50,819 bases of DNA from Bacterioplanes sp. (GTDB taxonomy: Bacteria > Pseudomonadota > Gammaproteobacteria > Pseudomonadales > Oceanobacteraceae). Of the stretch, positions 8,709 to 18,255 are shown in pieces (within the stretch, counting starts at the first letter, position 1; each line of letters starts with the position of its first letter). The notes below the pieces were generated by a model that was not told the DNA's origin, did no database searches, and saw nothing but the letters and a program-made list of their open reading frames with translations. The translations under genes were made by a program, and so were the position numbers. The stretch is from positions 1-50,819 of the forward strand of contig JACUUC010000022.1 of assembly GCA_014859445.1 (NCBI GenBank). Reading direction: 5' to 3'.

Positions 8709-9368
8709 ATGAGCCTACCTGATTGGCAACAAATCGACACCGTTTTATTGGATATGGATGGCACATTGTTGGATTTGCACTTCGACAACTACTTTTGGCT
8801 GCAACATTTACCCAACGCCTACGCCGAACATCACCAAATCAGTCTTGATGCCGCATGGGCAGAATTAAACAAAAGCTTTACCGGACTAAAAGGCACACTG
8901 AATTGGTACTGCCTCGACTATTGGAGTGATTTAACCGGGCTTTCCATCAGTGAATTGAAACACCAAGTCCAAGATAAAATCGGTTTCCGACCACACGTGC
9001 AAGACTTTCTACACAAGCTCAAACAACAGGGCAAACGCAGCGTCATTGTGACCAACGCTCACCGCGCCAGTGTCGACTTAAAAATGCAACGCACCGGCCT
9101 CGATGCCTTAGTTGATCGCGTCATTAGCTCACACGATTATCGCGAACCGAAAGAAAGTCAGGCATTTTGGCAACATCTACAGCGTGAAGAACCCTTTAAT
9201 TTGCAACGCACCATCCTCATTGATGACAGTCAAGCTGTGTTAGAATCCGCAGCACGCTTTGGCATCCAATGGTTACTCACCATTTACCACCCCGATAGCC
9301 AGCAAGCACCCAACACCAACAGCCGCTATCCAGGCATTCATCATTTTAACGAACTGGATATGGAATAA
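8709..9368 (+). CDS. yrfG: GMP/IMP nucleotidase YrfG (HAD superfamily)
   Basis: Haloacid-dehalogenase-type 5'-nucleotidase of 219 residues. HAD motif I is LLDMDGTLLD with nucleophile Asp15 and general acid/base Asp17; motif II is VIVTNAHR; motif III Lys is in REPKES; and motif IV is ILIDDSQAV. E. coli YrfG removes phosphate from GMP and IMP. It opens a yrfG-hslR-hslO run on the same strand, and the nudE gene is divergent 44 bases upstream. Confidence 0.9.
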   Translation: MSLPDWQQIDTVLLDMDGTLLDLHFDNYFWLQHLPNAYAEHHQISLDAAWAELNKSFTGLKGTLNWYCLDYWSDLTGLSISELKHQVQDKIGFRPHVQDFLHKLKQQGKRSVIVTNAHRASVDLKMQRTGLDALVDRVISSHDYREPKESQAFWQHLQREEPFNLQRTILIDDSQAVLESAARFGIQWLLTIYHPDSQQAPNTNSRYPGIHHFNELDME

Positions 9369-9386
9369 ACGCAACCGAGCAAACGC

Positions 9387-9791
9387 ATGAGTGAACCAAA
9401 CAACAAAGTGCGATTGGATAAATGGCTATGGGCCGCGCGTTTTTTTAAAACGCGCGCACTGGCCAAAAACGCCATAGAAGGCGGCAAAGTACAGTACGAA
9501 GGGCAACGAAGCAAAGTCAGTAAAATGGCCGAAGTGGGCGCCACGCTGACGATTCGTCAAGGTTTTGATGTCAAAGAAGTCATCATCACCGCCGTCAGCG
9601 ATCAACGTCGTGCAGCAACCGATGCACGCTTACTGTACGAAGAAACGCCACACAGCATCAAACAACGCATGGACCAAACCGAACAGCGCCGCATCATGCG
9701 ACTCAGTAACAGCGCGCCCGACCACAAACCCAACAAAAAAGAACGCCGCGATATGCGTCGCTTTGAACACCACCAGGATTTTTCAGCATGA
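9387..9791 (+). CDS. hslR: Ribosome-associated heat shock protein Hsp15
   Basis: RNA-binding protein of 134 residues with an N-terminal S4 domain (VRLDKWLWAARFFKTRALAKNAIEGG) and a basic C-terminal tail. Hsp15 binds free 50S subunits carrying a nascent chain and returns them to translation during heat shock. Its last four bases overlap hslO (ATGA), as expected for the conserved hslR-hslO pair. Confidence 0.95.
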   Translation: MSEPNNKVRLDKWLWAARFFKTRALAKNAIEGGKVQYEGQRSKVSKMAEVGATLTIRQGFDVKEVIITAVSDQRRAATDARLLYEETPHSIKQRMDQTEQRRIMRLSNSAPDHKPNKKERRDMRRFEHHQDFSA

Positions 9792-10645
9792 CCTCTGCCA
9801 ACCCCAATATCGATCAGCGCCAGCGTTTCAGTTTTGATAACACCGATATTCGCGGTGAAATTGCCTTACTCGAAAACAGCTATCAAGCCGTACTGGAACG
9901 TCATGACTATCCCGCATTGATCGCCAATGCCATTGGCGAACTGATGGCGGCTACCGCGCTACTCAGTAGCAATTTGAAATTTGCAGGACGCATTACGTTG
10001 CAAGTTCGCCTTCCTGGCAATGTCTCTCTGTTGCAAGCAGAGAGTAACGAGCAAGGTGAATTACGTGCCATTGCACGCTATGACGATCAAGCCAACCGTC
10101 GCGAACTGGCGTTAGATGATGGCCAGCTTGCCATTACCATCGAACCCGAAAATGGCCAGCGCTATCAAGGCATCACAGCGATTCAAGGCGGCGACATTGC
10201 CCAGGCATTAACCGACTACTTTGAACAGTCGGAACAACTCGGCAGTCGTTTTTGGCTCTTTTGTAATGGCCAGCGGGCGGCGGGTTTTATGTTGCAAAAA
10301 CTTCCCAGTTCTGACAACAATGATCCCGACGCATGGGATCGCTTGACGCACCTCGCCAGCACCATCAAAGCCGATGAATTACTGAGTTTGAGTCATCGCG
10401 ATATGCTGCATCGACTCTATCACGAAGAGCTGGTGCGCACGTACCCACATAGCGCCTTGTCATTTCACTGCACCTGCTCAAAAGACCGTACCGGCAACGC
10501 CTTGCACCAGCTCGGCTATGACGAACTGAACGACATGCTTAACGAAACCGGCAGCATCTCGATTACCTGTGAGTTCTGCCAACAGGAATACCGCTTTTTA
10601 CGAGATGATGTGGAAGCCCTGTTTCCAGAACGTCATCCACATTGA
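9788..10645 (+). CDS. hslO: Redox-regulated molecular chaperone Hsp33
   Basis: Cytosolic holdase chaperone of 285 residues, activated when oxidation releases its zinc. The four zinc-binding cysteines are present as C228-x-C230 (CTCSKDR) and C261-x2-C264 (CEFC), and the body of the protein shows the family pattern in FCNGQRAAGFMLQKLP. It is co-transcribed with hslR. Together with dsbB and gshA nearby it adds to a loose cluster of thiol and redox functions. Confidence 0.96.
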   Translation: MTSANPNIDQRQRFSFDNTDIRGEIALLENSYQAVLERHDYPALIANAIGELMAATALLSSNLKFAGRITLQVRLPGNVSLLQAESNEQGELRAIARYDDQANRRELALDDGQLAITIEPENGQRYQGITAIQGGDIAQALTDYFEQSEQLGSRFWLFCNGQRAAGFMLQKLPSSDNNDPDAWDRLTHLASTIKADELLSLSHRDMLHRLYHEELVRTYPHSALSFHCTCSKDRTGNALHQLGYDELNDMLNETGSISITCEFCQQEYRFLRDDVEALFPERHPH

Positions 10646-10668
10646 AAACGCGCGGCACGCAGGGCAAT

Positions 10669-10782
10669 TTCGGACAAAATGATCACCCGAAAAGACAGGG
10701 CTTATCGTTTAGCCGATTTTCTGGCATACTTGCGCGCCTATTATTGTGGCTTCGTTCATCGTTTCATGAACGATTGTCCGAA
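10669..10782 (+). promoter_or_regulatory. pckA leader with two inverted repeats
   Basis: The 193-base gap before pckA holds a perfect 9-bp inverted repeat, TTCGGACAA (10669-10677) and TTGTCCGAA (10774-10782), and inside it a perfect 7-bp inverted repeat, CGTTCAT (10753-10759) and ATGAACG (10766-10772). A TATTAT at 10739-10744 could be a -10 box, but its -35 is poor. These could be operators or a leader fold. A 9-bp match in a region of this size has a several percent chance of arising at random. Confidence 0.35.
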
Positions 10783-10838
10783 CTGATTGATACGGCCAAA
10801 CGCCGTCAGACTACGACGAGGACCCATTGGGCACCGAT

Positions 10839-12374
10839 ATGACCACTGTTTATACTGACTTATCTTCCCCGCAATTGGTTGAACAAGCGATTCTGCGTGG
10901 CGAAGGCCAGCTGCAAGACAACGGCGCATTGGTCGTTGAAACGGGCAAACGCACCGGTCGCTCACCGATGGATCGCTTCATCGTTGAAGAACCAAGCAGC
11001 AAAGACGCCATCGACTGGGGCAACATCAACCGCCCATTCGATGCCGACAAATTTGACGCCCTTTGGGATCGTGTCGAAGACTATTTGTCACAACACGACA
11101 GCTTTGTCTCTCATGTGCATGTGGGTGCCGATCCGCAACACTATTTGCCGGTCAAAATGACCACGCAAACCGCATGGCAAAACCTGTTTGGTCGTAACCT
11201 GTTTATTCGCCCAGACACCTTCAATCCAGCCGACAAAGAAGAATGGCAAATTCTGAACGTGGCCGGTTTTGAATGCGACCCTGAGCGTGACGGCACTAAC
11301 TCAGACGGCGCCGTCATCATCAACTTTGCCCGTCGTAAAGTATTGCTCGCTGGCATGCGTTACGCAGGCGAAATGAAAAAAGCCATGTTCTCCGTGCAAA
11401 ACTTCTTGTTACCCGAGAAGGATGTACTGCCCATGCATTGCTCGGCCAACGTCGGTGACGATGGCGACGTGTGCTTGTTCTTCGGCTTATCGGGTACCGG
11501 CAAAACCACCTTATCGGCCGATCCTGAGCGCTTCCTAATTGGTGACGACGAACACGGCTGGGGCAAAGGCACGGTCTTCAATATCGAAGGTGGCTGCTAC
11601 GCCAAAACCATCGACTTATCGAAAAAGAACGAACCCATCATTTGGGATGCCATTCGCTTTGGTGCCATCGTTGAAAACGTGGCCATCGACCCGAATACTC
11701 GCATCGCCGATTACGCCGATGTATCAAAAACAGAAAACACCCGCTGTGCCTACCCACTAGAGCACGTTGAGAAACGCGTGTTAGAGAACATGGCCGGTGA
11801 ACCGAAAGCCGTTATTTTCTTAACGTGTGATATGACCGGCGTTCTGCCTCCGGTGTCTATCCTCACCAAAGAACAGGCGGCTTACCACTTCCTGTCTGGT
11901 TACACCGCACTGGTGGGTTCAACCGAAATGGGTGGCAGCAAAGGCTTGAAGTCAACCTTCTCAACCTGTTTTGGTGCGCCATTCTTTCCACGTCCAGCCG
12001 GCGAGTACGCTGAATTGCTGATCAAGCGTGTGACTGAATTCGATTCACAAGTGTACCTGGTGAACACTGGCTGGACTGGCGGAGCAAACGGCGCTGGCGG
12101 CGAACGTTTCAGCATCCCAACCACCCGTGCCGTGATCAGTGCCATTCAAAATGGCAAATTGCGTGGTGTGGATACTGAAATTGTTCCGACTTTCAACTTG
12201 CAAGTGCCAGTTAGCCTAGAAGGCGTAGACAGCAAGGTGCTGAACCCACGCAACGCGTGGGCAGACCCAGCCGCTTACGACGACGCAGCAAAAGCCTTGG
12301 CTGAACAATTTGTTGCTAACTTCAAAAAGTACGATGTGTCCGACGCCATTGTGGCCGCCGGTCCACAGCTGTAA
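10839..12374 (+). CDS. pckA: Phosphoenolpyruvate carboxykinase (ATP)
   Basis: Gluconeogenic enzyme converting oxaloacetate and ATP to phosphoenolpyruvate, CO2 and ADP in the cytosol; 511 residues. The kinase-1a P-loop GLSGTGKTT is at about 216-224, followed by the metal-binding IGDDEHGW, the family segment HCSANVG, and [10 protein letters not shown] near the N-terminus, which contributes to oxaloacetate binding. The ATG at 10839 gives the usual MTTVYTDLS start. An upstream TTG at 10827 has GAGGA close before it and would add four residues, so it cannot be ruled out. A strong terminator follows. Confidence 0.96.
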   Translation: MTTVYTDLSSPQLVEQAILRGEGQLQDNGALVVETGKRTGRSPMDRFIVEEPSSKDAIDWGNINRPFDADKFDALWDRVEDYLSQHDSFVSHVHVGADPQHYLPVKMTTQTAWQNLFGRNLFIRPDTFNPADKEEWQILNVAGFECDPERDGTNSDGAVIINFARRKVLLAGMRYAGEMKKAMFSVQNFLLPEKDVLPMHCSANVGDDGDVCLFFGLSGTGKTTLSADPERFLIGDDEHGWGKGTVFNIEGGCYAKTIDLSKKNEPIIWDAIRFGAIVENVAIDPNTRIADYADVSKTENTRCAYPLEHVEKRVLENMAGEPKAVIFLTCDMTGVLPPVSILTKEQAAYHFLSGYTALVGSTEMGGSKGLKSTFSTCFGAPFFPRPAGEYAELLIKRVTEFDSQVYLVNTGWTGGANGAGGERFSIPTTRAVISAIQNGKLRGVDTEIVPTFNLQVPVSLEGVDSKVLNPRNAWADPAAYDDAAKALAEQFVANFKKYDVSDAIVAAGPQL

Positions 12375-12396
12375 TGGTTGCTTAGCACGATGAATG

Positions 12397-12419
12397 AGGG
12401 AGCTTCGGCTCCCTTTTTT
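12397..12419 (+). terminator. Rho-independent terminator of pckA
   Basis: The stem AGGGAGC (12397-12403) pairs with GCTCCCT (12408-12414) around a TTCG tetraloop and is followed by a run of T to 12419. This is the textbook form, 23 bases after the pckA stop codon. Confidence 0.93.
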
Positions 12420-12547
12420 GTGCCGGTCTGATACCATCATCCCCGCCCCGCAGAACGGTTTGAGCGATTTCTCGTATCACAGCACACCGTTTTCATGCGC
12501 TGTCCGCTATACTCTGCTCTTTGTTTTTTACCGTGTAAGGAAGGTTT

Positions 12548-14884
12548 ATGAGTCACGATGCCATCGGATCTCGTATCGCCCAAGAATTAGGCATACGCGC
12601 CGAACAAGTTAGCGCTACCATCGCCCTGTTGGATGAAGGCGCTACCGTGCCCTTTATTGCGCGTTACCGTAAAGAAGTCACGGGCGCCTTAGACGACACC
12701 CAACTGCGCACCTTGGATGAACGTCTGCGTTACCTGCGTGAAATGGAAGATCGTCGTCTGACCATACTGAACAGCATTGATGAACAAGGCAAACTCTCAC
12801 CCGAATTGCGTCAACAGCTGTTGCAGGCGGACACCAAAACGCGCCTGGAAGACCTGTATCTGCCCTACAAGCCCAAGCGTCGAACCAAAGGCCAAATGGC
12901 CATCGAAGCCGGTTTAGAGCCACTGGCCGATACCTTACTGACAAATCCAGATACGTCCCCCGAGAACGAAGCCAATAAATACCTCAATGCCGAACAGGGC
13001 ATCACCGACACCAAGGCCGCGTTAGAGGGTGCTAAGTACATTCTCATGGAACGTTTTGCCGAGAATGCCGATCTACTCGCCAAACTGCGTCAATTCATGC
13101 AGCGCGAAGCCATCTTATCGGTACGCGTACAACGCGGCAAAGAACACGAAGGCAGCAAGTACGCCGACTATTTTGAACATGATGAGCCCTTTCGCTCCGT
13201 TCCCAGTCATCGAGCACTGGCTATCTTGCGAGGTCGTAACGAAGGTATTTTATCGTTTTCATTAGTGACCCATGACACCAGCGACAAGCTCAGCAGCAGC
13301 CCTTGTGAAGGCATGATTGCCGAACACTTCAATCTACGTTCAACACAGCGCGCTGCCGATGCCTGGTTACAGGAAGTCGTCAAATGGACATGGCGCATCA
13401 AACTGCAAGGCCACCTTGAAACCGAATTGGTCGGCCAATTGCGCAACCAAGCGGAAGAGGCCGCCATTAAGGTGTTTGCCGACAACCTGAAAGACTTATT
13501 GCTGGCCGCTCCGGCGGGGGCCAAAGCCACCATTGGCTTGGATCCTGGCTTGCGCACCGGTGTGAAAGTCGCGGTCGTTGACGCCACCGGCAAAGTACTG
13601 GATCACTGTGCGATTTATCCCACACCACCGCAAAACCGCATTGCCGATTCCGAAGCCGTGTTAATGGCTCTTATCGCCAAGCACCAGGTTGAACTCATCG
13701 CCATTGGCAACGGCACCGCCAGCCGTGAAACGGACAAATTCGTTGGCGATATGCTGAAAAAATTCAATGCCAAGCAGGTGCAAAAAATCATGGTCAACGA
13801 AGCGGGCGCCTCGGTGTATTCCGCCTCAGAGTTGGCCGCGAAAGAATTCCCCGACCTCGATGTCACCATTCGTGGTGCGGTATCCATCGCTCGTCGTCTG
13901 CAAGATCCATTGGCGGAATTGGTTAAAATCGATCCCAAGTCCATTGGTGTTGGCCAATACCAACACGACATCAACCAAACGCAATTAGCACGCTCTCTCG
14001 ACGCCGTGGTGGAAGACTGCGTTAACTCGGTTGGCGTCGATCTCAACATGGCCTCGGTACCGCTATTAACGCGTATATCAGGCCTGAACCCAACCCTTGC
14101 GAACAACATTGTTGCCTTCCGCGACGCTCATGGCGCGTTTAAATCTCGCAAAGAGTTATTAAAAGTACCGCGTTTGGGCGACAAAACCTTTGAGCAAGCA
14201 GCGGGATTCTTACGCATCATCAATGGTAAAAATCCACTCGATGCCTCCGCCGTTCACCCAGAGTCCTACCCCGTGGTAGAGAAAATTGCTCACCAATTTT
14301 CACGTGACGTGGCCAGTTTAATGGGCGATTCCACACTGCTTAAATCGGTCAATGCCACGCAATTTGCCGATGACAAAACCGGTGAATTGACCATCAAAGA
14401 CATTTTATCGGAATTGCAAAAACCCGGCCGCGACCCCCGTCCGGAATTCAAATTTGCCGAATTCAAGGACGGCGTAGACAGCATCAAAGACCTAGAACTC
14501 AACATGGTTCTTGAAGGCGTCATTACCAATGTGGCGGCATTTGGTGCCTTTGTCGACATCGGTGTTCATCAAGATGGCCTCGTCCATATCTCGGCCTTGT
14601 CCGATACCTTCGTGAAAGACCCTCGTGACGTGGTAAAAGCGGGCGACATCGTGAAAGTGAAAGTCATGGCCGTCGATGCTGAACGCAAACGCATCGGTTT
14701 ATCCATGCGCTTAACGGATGACGCGCAAGCACAGTCAGAAGGACAGCCGTTAGCCGAACGCAAATCGCGCAACGACCAAGGTCGCGCGGCAAACCACAAC
14801 CGCCAACGTCAGTCCGCTCAAGCCGAACCACAAGGTGCCATGGCCGGTGCATTGGCCGCCGCCTTCGCCAAAGCCAAACGTTGA
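12548..14884 (+). CDS. tex: Transcription accessory protein Tex (YhgF)
   Basis: Cytosolic RNA-binding protein of 778 residues related to eukaryotic Spt6. In order it has an N-terminal helical Tex domain ([19 protein letters not shown]), a YqgF/RuvX-like nuclease fold near 330-455 ([17 protein letters not shown]), helix-hairpin-helix motifs near 500-560 ([21 protein letters not shown]) and a C-terminal S1 domain at about 652-722 ([26 protein letters not shown]). A low-complexity Arg/Gln/Ala tail follows. An AAGGAAGG ribosome-binding site precedes the ATG, and a TATACT at 12508-12513 may be the -10 box. Confidence 0.95.
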   Translation: MSHDAIGSRIAQELGIRAEQVSATIALLDEGATVPFIARYRKEVTGALDDTQLRTLDERLRYLREMEDRRLTILNSIDEQGKLSPELRQQLLQADTKTRLEDLYLPYKPKRRTKGQMAIEAGLEPLADTLLTNPDTSPENEANKYLNAEQGITDTKAALEGAKYILMERFAENADLLAKLRQFMQREAILSVRVQRGKEHEGSKYADYFEHDEPFRSVPSHRALAILRGRNEGILSFSLVTHDTSDKLSSSPCEGMIAEHFNLRSTQRAADAWLQEVVKWTWRIKLQGHLETELVGQLRNQAEEAAIKVFADNLKDLLLAAPAGAKATIGLDPGLRTGVKVAVVDATGKVLDHCAIYPTPPQNRIADSEAVLMALIAKHQVELIAIGNGTASRETDKFVGDMLKKFNAKQVQKIMVNEAGASVYSASELAAKEFPDLDVTIRGAVSIARRLQDPLAELVKIDPKSIGVGQYQHDINQTQLARSLDAVVEDCVNSVGVDLNMASVPLLTRISGLNPTLANNIVAFRDAHGAFKSRKELLKVPRLGDKTFEQAAGFLRIINGKNPLDASAVHPESYPVVEKIAHQFSRDVASLMGDSTLLKSVNATQFADDKTGELTIKDILSELQKPGRDPRPEFKFAEFKDGVDSIKDLELNMVLEGVITNVAAFGAFVDIGVHQDGLVHISALSDTFVKDPRDVVKAGDIVKVKVMAVDAERKRIGLSMRLTDDAQAQSEGQPLAERKSRNDQGRAANHNRQRQSAQAEPQGAMAGALAAAFAKAKR

Positions 14885-14945
14885 TCAGGCGTTCGCTTAC
14901 CAACGAATAGTAACGCCATCGCACCAATGATTCTCATGCGATGGC

Positions 14946-14975
14946 TTACTTTCTCGTTGTAATTCAACCTATAAT
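14946..14975 (+). promoter_or_regulatory. Candidate gshA promoter
   Basis: A perfect -10 hexamer TATAAT lies at 14970-14975. The -35 region (around 14946-14952) is weak. The predicted transcript would begin near 14982, 25 bases before the TTG at 15007, so an ATG at 14941 could not be the start on this transcript. Confidence 0.55.
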
Positions 14976-15006
14976 CGAACTTTCGTTTTTTTGCATCGAG
15001 GCTCCA

Positions 15007-16569
15007 TTGGCCAGTTATCAAGACGCCCTACATCAGCTCCGTCAACCTGAGCACCTTAACCTGTTGACGCGCTTGCAACGAGGCATTGAAAAGGAAGGAT
15101 TACGTTGTCGTGCCGATGGTCGCATCAGCCAACACACTCATCCCAAAGCCCTTGGTTCCACCTTGACGCACCCCAGCATCACCACGGATTACTCCGAGGC
15201 CTTACTCGAATTCATTACCCCCGTGTTTCGTAGTACTCACGAAGCGCTTGCTTATCTCGATGTGGCTCATCGCTTTACTTACAGCCACCTCAACAGCGAG
15301 CTCATTTGGCCCAACTCCATGCCCTGTTTGATCGACGACGAATTGGACATTCCCATTGCCGAATACGGCACCTCCAATTTAGGGAAGTTGAAGCACGTGT
15401 ATCGCCATGGTTTATGGCATCGCTACGGACGTCGCATGCAGTGCATTGCGGGCATTCACTACAATTTTTCATTGCCCGATGAATTATGGCCCTTGCTGCA
15501 ACGCATCGAAAACAATCAACAACCGCTGCAAGACTTTATTTCGGCACGGTATTTTGCCCTAATTCGTAACTTCAAACGCCACTCATGGCTACTGTATTAC
15601 CTGTTTGGTGCCTCACCGGCCTTGTCCCGTGACCTTCTGACCCACCGTCAACATGGCCTAGACTCGCTCAGCCCAAACACCGTGTATGCCCCGTACGCGA
15701 CCTCATTGCGCATGAGTGATTTGGGTTATCAAAATAACGCGCAAGCGGAATTGATGGTGTGTTACAACACACTTGAGCGCTACGTTGAAACACTGGGCAA
15801 AGCGGTCAGCGAACCCGTTGCGGCTTATCAGGCCATGGGCGTGCAAGATGAACACGGTCAGTATCGACAGTTAAACTGCAATTTGCTGCAAATAGAAAAC
15901 GAATACTACAGCGATATTCGCCCCAAGCGCATTGCTCGCCACGGTGAAAAACCACTCGAAGCATTACAACGCTATGGTGTTGAGTACATCGAAGTGCGTG
16001 GCACCGATCTCAATCCATTTTTGCCATTAGGCATCGATATTGCCCAAATGGACTTCCTCGATCTGTTTTTAACTTGGTGTGCTCTACAGCCAAGTGCTGA
16101 CATTAACGAAACGGAATACCACCAAATCAAAGCCAATCAAGCCATCACCGTGATGCAAGGGCGACGCCCAAACTTGACCTTGGCACGCGGTAACGAACAG
16201 GTAGCGCTCACGGTTTGGGGGCAAGAGATGATTGAGGCGCTTCGTGAATTGGCCGCTATTATGGACAATGCCAGCGGTACGCATCGCTATCGCGACACCC
16301 TAAATCAACAATGGTTGAAATTGGCTGACAGCCAACACACACCGTCCGCTCAGGTGTTGCGCAGCTTACAAGAACAAGGCATGGAGTTCAGTGACTTTAC
16401 TCGGCAACAAGCGGAACAGCATCGCAAAACACTGAGTACACCATTGGCCGACTCCGTGCGGCAAGAATGGCAAAGTATGGCGGCACAATCTTGGCAAGAT
16501 CAACAGCAATTGGAAGACAATGATACGCGTCCATTTGCCGAATATTTAGCGCAGTTTTTACAACGTTAA
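15007..16569 (+). CDS. gshA: Glutamate-cysteine ligase
   Basis: First enzyme of glutathione synthesis, joining glutamate and cysteine with ATP; 520 residues, close to the E. coli length. Shared landmarks include RGIEKEGLRC, TDYSEALLEFITPV, GTSNLG, GIHYNFSLP, YLFGASPA, YATSLRMSDLGY and LQIENEYYSDIRPKR. The open frame runs back to an ATG at 14941, but that would add a hydrophobic 22-residue leader to a cytosolic enzyme and lies upstream of a consensus -10 box. The TTG at 15007 has GAGG five bases before it and gives MASYQDALHQL, so I take it as the start. Confidence 0.93.
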   Translation: MASYQDALHQLRQPEHLNLLTRLQRGIEKEGLRCRADGRISQHTHPKALGSTLTHPSITTDYSEALLEFITPVFRSTHEALAYLDVAHRFTYSHLNSELIWPNSMPCLIDDELDIPIAEYGTSNLGKLKHVYRHGLWHRYGRRMQCIAGIHYNFSLPDELWPLLQRIENNQQPLQDFISARYFALIRNFKRHSWLLYYLFGASPALSRDLLTHRQHGLDSLSPNTVYAPYATSLRMSDLGYQNNAQAELMVCYNTLERYVETLGKAVSEPVAAYQAMGVQDEHGQYRQLNCNLLQIENEYYSDIRPKRIARHGEKPLEALQRYGVEYIEVRGTDLNPFLPLGIDIAQMDFLDLFLTWCALQPSADINETEYHQIKANQAITVMQGRRPNLTLARGNEQVALTVWGQEMIEALRELAAIMDNASGTHRYRDTLNQQWLKLADSQHTPSAQVLRSLQEQGMEFSDFTRQQAEQHRKTLSTPLADSVRQEWQSMAAQSWQDQQQLEDNDTRPFAEYLAQFLQR

Positions 16570-16615
16570 GCCGAGCAAAATTCCGACAAATTGATGCTCA
16601 TGCCATGATTCAACA

Positions 16616-16654
16616 CCGTTCTTTTATCGTATTGCAGCACCAGTAAAAGAACGG
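16616..16654. repeat. 11-bp inverted repeat between convergent genes
   Basis: CCGTTCTTTTA (16616-16626) pairs perfectly with TAAAAGAACGG (16644-16654) around a 17-base loop. It lies between gshA and the convergent FliL-like gene. There is no outer T-run, so it is not a classical terminator, but it could still shape the 3' ends of both transcripts. Confidence 0.5.
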
Positions 16655-16661
16655 CCGCCCC

Positions 16662-17051
16662 TCAGTTTTGCACCACAAAATTATTGAAGTACAACTCGTC
16701 AACGTACTCATTGCCCTCAAGCACCAGCATCAGAGCGCGCACTTCATCGAGAGCCACTTGTCGTAATGATTCGCGGCCCTCGGCGGTGTTCATGATGTCA
16801 GGTTCTTGCGCACTCATGAGCATCACCAAATTATTGCGGATATACGGCCGATGGCGGCTGACTTGGCTAGCCGCTTCAGGGCTACGCACCAACAGAGCCA
16901 CTTCGGTGCGCAAATACTTCATTCGTCCCGTAGAACCATAATTTAACACGAACGCAGGTTCTAAATGAATGTATCGTGCTTGGCCATCGGCCCAAGCTGT
17001 AGGCAGCGACATCGCCATGGCCAGCATAAACAGGCATATCATTCGGAACAT
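16662..17051 (-). CDS. Secreted FliL-like protein, orphan
   Basis: Product of 129 residues whose C-terminal 100 residues resemble the flagellar basal-body protein FliL: LEPAFVLNYG, then MKYLRTEVALLV, and a tail ending in VDELYFNNFVVQN. FliL proper is anchored by an uncleaved N-terminal membrane helix; here residues 1-18 look instead like a cleavable signal peptide ending in TAWA, which suggests a periplasmic protein. No other flagellar gene is in the window. The start at 17051 has AAGGAGA seven bases upstream; the longer frame to 17150 has no such support. The family is likely, the function unknown. Confidence 0.75.
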   Translation of the reverse strand: MFRMICLFMLAMAMSLPTAWADGQARYIHLEPAFVLNYGSTGRMKYLRTEVALLVRSPEAASQVSRHRPYIRNNLVMLMSAQEPDIMNTAEGRESLRQVALDEVRALMLVLEGNEYVDELYFNNFVVQN

Positions 17052-17105
17052 CGTGCTCTCCTTATTGACTAAACTCAGCGCAGTTTTATGAAACTTGATT
17101 CTAGA

Positions 17106-17123
17106 CCAGATTACCGAATCTGG
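17106..17123. promoter_or_regulatory. Inverted repeat between divergent fliL-like and dsbB genes
   Basis: CCAGATT (17106-17112) and AATCTGG (17117-17123) form a perfect 7-bp inverted repeat with a 4-base centre, placed in the 128-base divergent gap. Its size and place suit an operator for a dimeric regulator. No known consensus is recognised. Confidence 0.35.
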
Positions 17124-17179
17124 CGCTGTGTTACACTGCCTATTCGTCATTTGATACCGACTTATTCTGGAAATACGTT

Positions 17180-17695
17180 ATGTTATTCGCATCGCCGTTA
17201 CGCTTGGCTTATCTCGCTGGCTTTCTTGCCTGTGCAGGATTATTGGCCGCCGCCTATTATTTTGAGTACGTGTTATTTCTTGATCCTTGCCCCCTGTGCA
17301 TGGTGCAGCGTCTTGCTACCTTGTTGATTGGGCTTGGTTTTTTAGCCGCCTTTATCAGCTATCCGCACCGTTGGGGATTGATCGCTGCCTTGGTGTTTAC
17401 CTTCGCGGCAACCCTATTCGGTGTCTGGAGTGCGGATCATCACGTCTGGATACAAAACCTGCCTGCCGCCGATGTGCCCGATTGCGGCCCCAGTTTCGAA
17501 TATTTAATGGCCACCCTGCCGCTAACAGAATTACTCAGCATCATGCTGCAAGGCGATGGCAACTGCGCAGAAATTGACTGGCAATTTTTAGGATTGAGCA
17601 TGCCGGAATGGACCCGTATTTGGTTTTCGGGCTTCGCCATAGCGACACTTGCCGCACTGATTTGGCATATCCGCACGATCATGAAGGCAAAATGA
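17180..17695 (+). CDS. dsbB: Disulfide bond formation protein B
   Basis: Inner-membrane oxidoreductase of 171 residues that reoxidises DsbA and passes electrons to quinone. It has four membrane helices, the first active pair C37-P-L-C40 at the periplasmic end of helix 2, and the second pair C102 and C129 in the large periplasmic loop. The family signature YYFEYVLFLDPCPLCMVQR is intact. In Pseudomonas a dsbB homologue likewise sits beside algQ (rsd), as here. Its relation to the Cpx and Hsp33 genes in this window is functional only, not operonic. Confidence 0.95.
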   Translation: MLFASPLRLAYLAGFLACAGLLAAAYYFEYVLFLDPCPLCMVQRLATLLIGLGFLAAFISYPHRWGLIAALVFTFAATLFGVWSADHHVWIQNLPAADVPDCGPSFEYLMATLPLTELLSIMLQGDGNCAEIDWQFLGLSMPEWTRIWFSGFAIATLAALIWHIRTIMKAK

Positions 17696-17773
17696 GACTT
17701 GCACCAAGGTTGAGCCAATGGCTATAGTCATCGTATTCAGGCCGCCAAAGTGGTCATATCAGGAGAATTTCGC

Positions 17774-18250
17774 ATGTTAGAACAATGCAAAAATGCCAAA
17801 GAGCGCTGGGGCGGCGTCAGCCAAATGATTGATAACTGGCTCAATGAGCGTCAACAATTGATCGTGTTGTATTACAACCTCAGCACCAGCAAACCGCTAT
17901 CCGACGAAACACCACTGATCAAAACCATTTCGGAATTTTGCCAAGTGATGATGGACTATTGTTCAGCCGGTCATTTTGAAATTTACGAACAACTGATCAA
18001 CGAAGCCAAAGACTTTGACGATGGCGGCATCGAACTCGCGCAGCAAATCGTGCCGCGTCTAGACGCCATCACCACCGCCTGTGTTGATTTTAATGACGAC
18101 TACGATCGCCACTGCGAATTTGAACAATTAGCCAAATTACCGGCCGATTTATCCAGTATGGGTGAATTACTGGAAGAACGCTTTCAACTTGAAGATCGTT
18201 TGATCGAGCGCTTGCACACCGCGCATCGTGACTTAGTGACCGAAGAGTAA
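17774..18250 (+). CDS. rsd: Regulator of sigma D (Rsd/AlgQ)
   Basis: Helical cytosolic protein of 158 residues that binds sigma-70 region 4 and favours alternative sigma factors as growth slows. It matches Rsd/AlgQ in length and in the N-terminal block KNAKERWGGVSQMIDNWLNERQQLIVLYY and the mid-segment FCQVMMDYCSAGHFEIYEQL. An AGGAG ribosome-binding site lies eight bases before the ATG at 17774; the longer frame to 17750 is not needed. In Pseudomonas the homologue AlgQ influences alginate production, which is of interest given algZR at 38-40 kb. Confidence 0.92.
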   Translation: MLEQCKNAKERWGGVSQMIDNWLNERQQLIVLYYNLSTSKPLSDETPLIKTISEFCQVMMDYCSAGHFEIYEQLINEAKDFDDGGIELAQQIVPRLDAITTACVDFNDDYDRHCEFEQLAKLPADLSSMGELLEERFQLEDRLIERLHTAHRDLVTEE

Positions 18251-18255
18251 TTGAC

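Noticed and set aside
10721-10733. TGGC-N4-TTGC motif upstream of pckA resembling a sigma-54 promoter
   Set aside because: The GG and GC elements are only 9 bases apart, not 12, so the helical phase is wrong.
10827-10838. TTG start for pckA four codons upstream
   Set aside because: It has GAGGA four bases before it, but the family N-terminus aligns from the ATG at 10839; kept only as an alternative.
13615-14109. 164-codon frame antisense to tex
   Set aside because: Tex is intact and conserved throughout this stretch; the antisense product has no recognisable feature.
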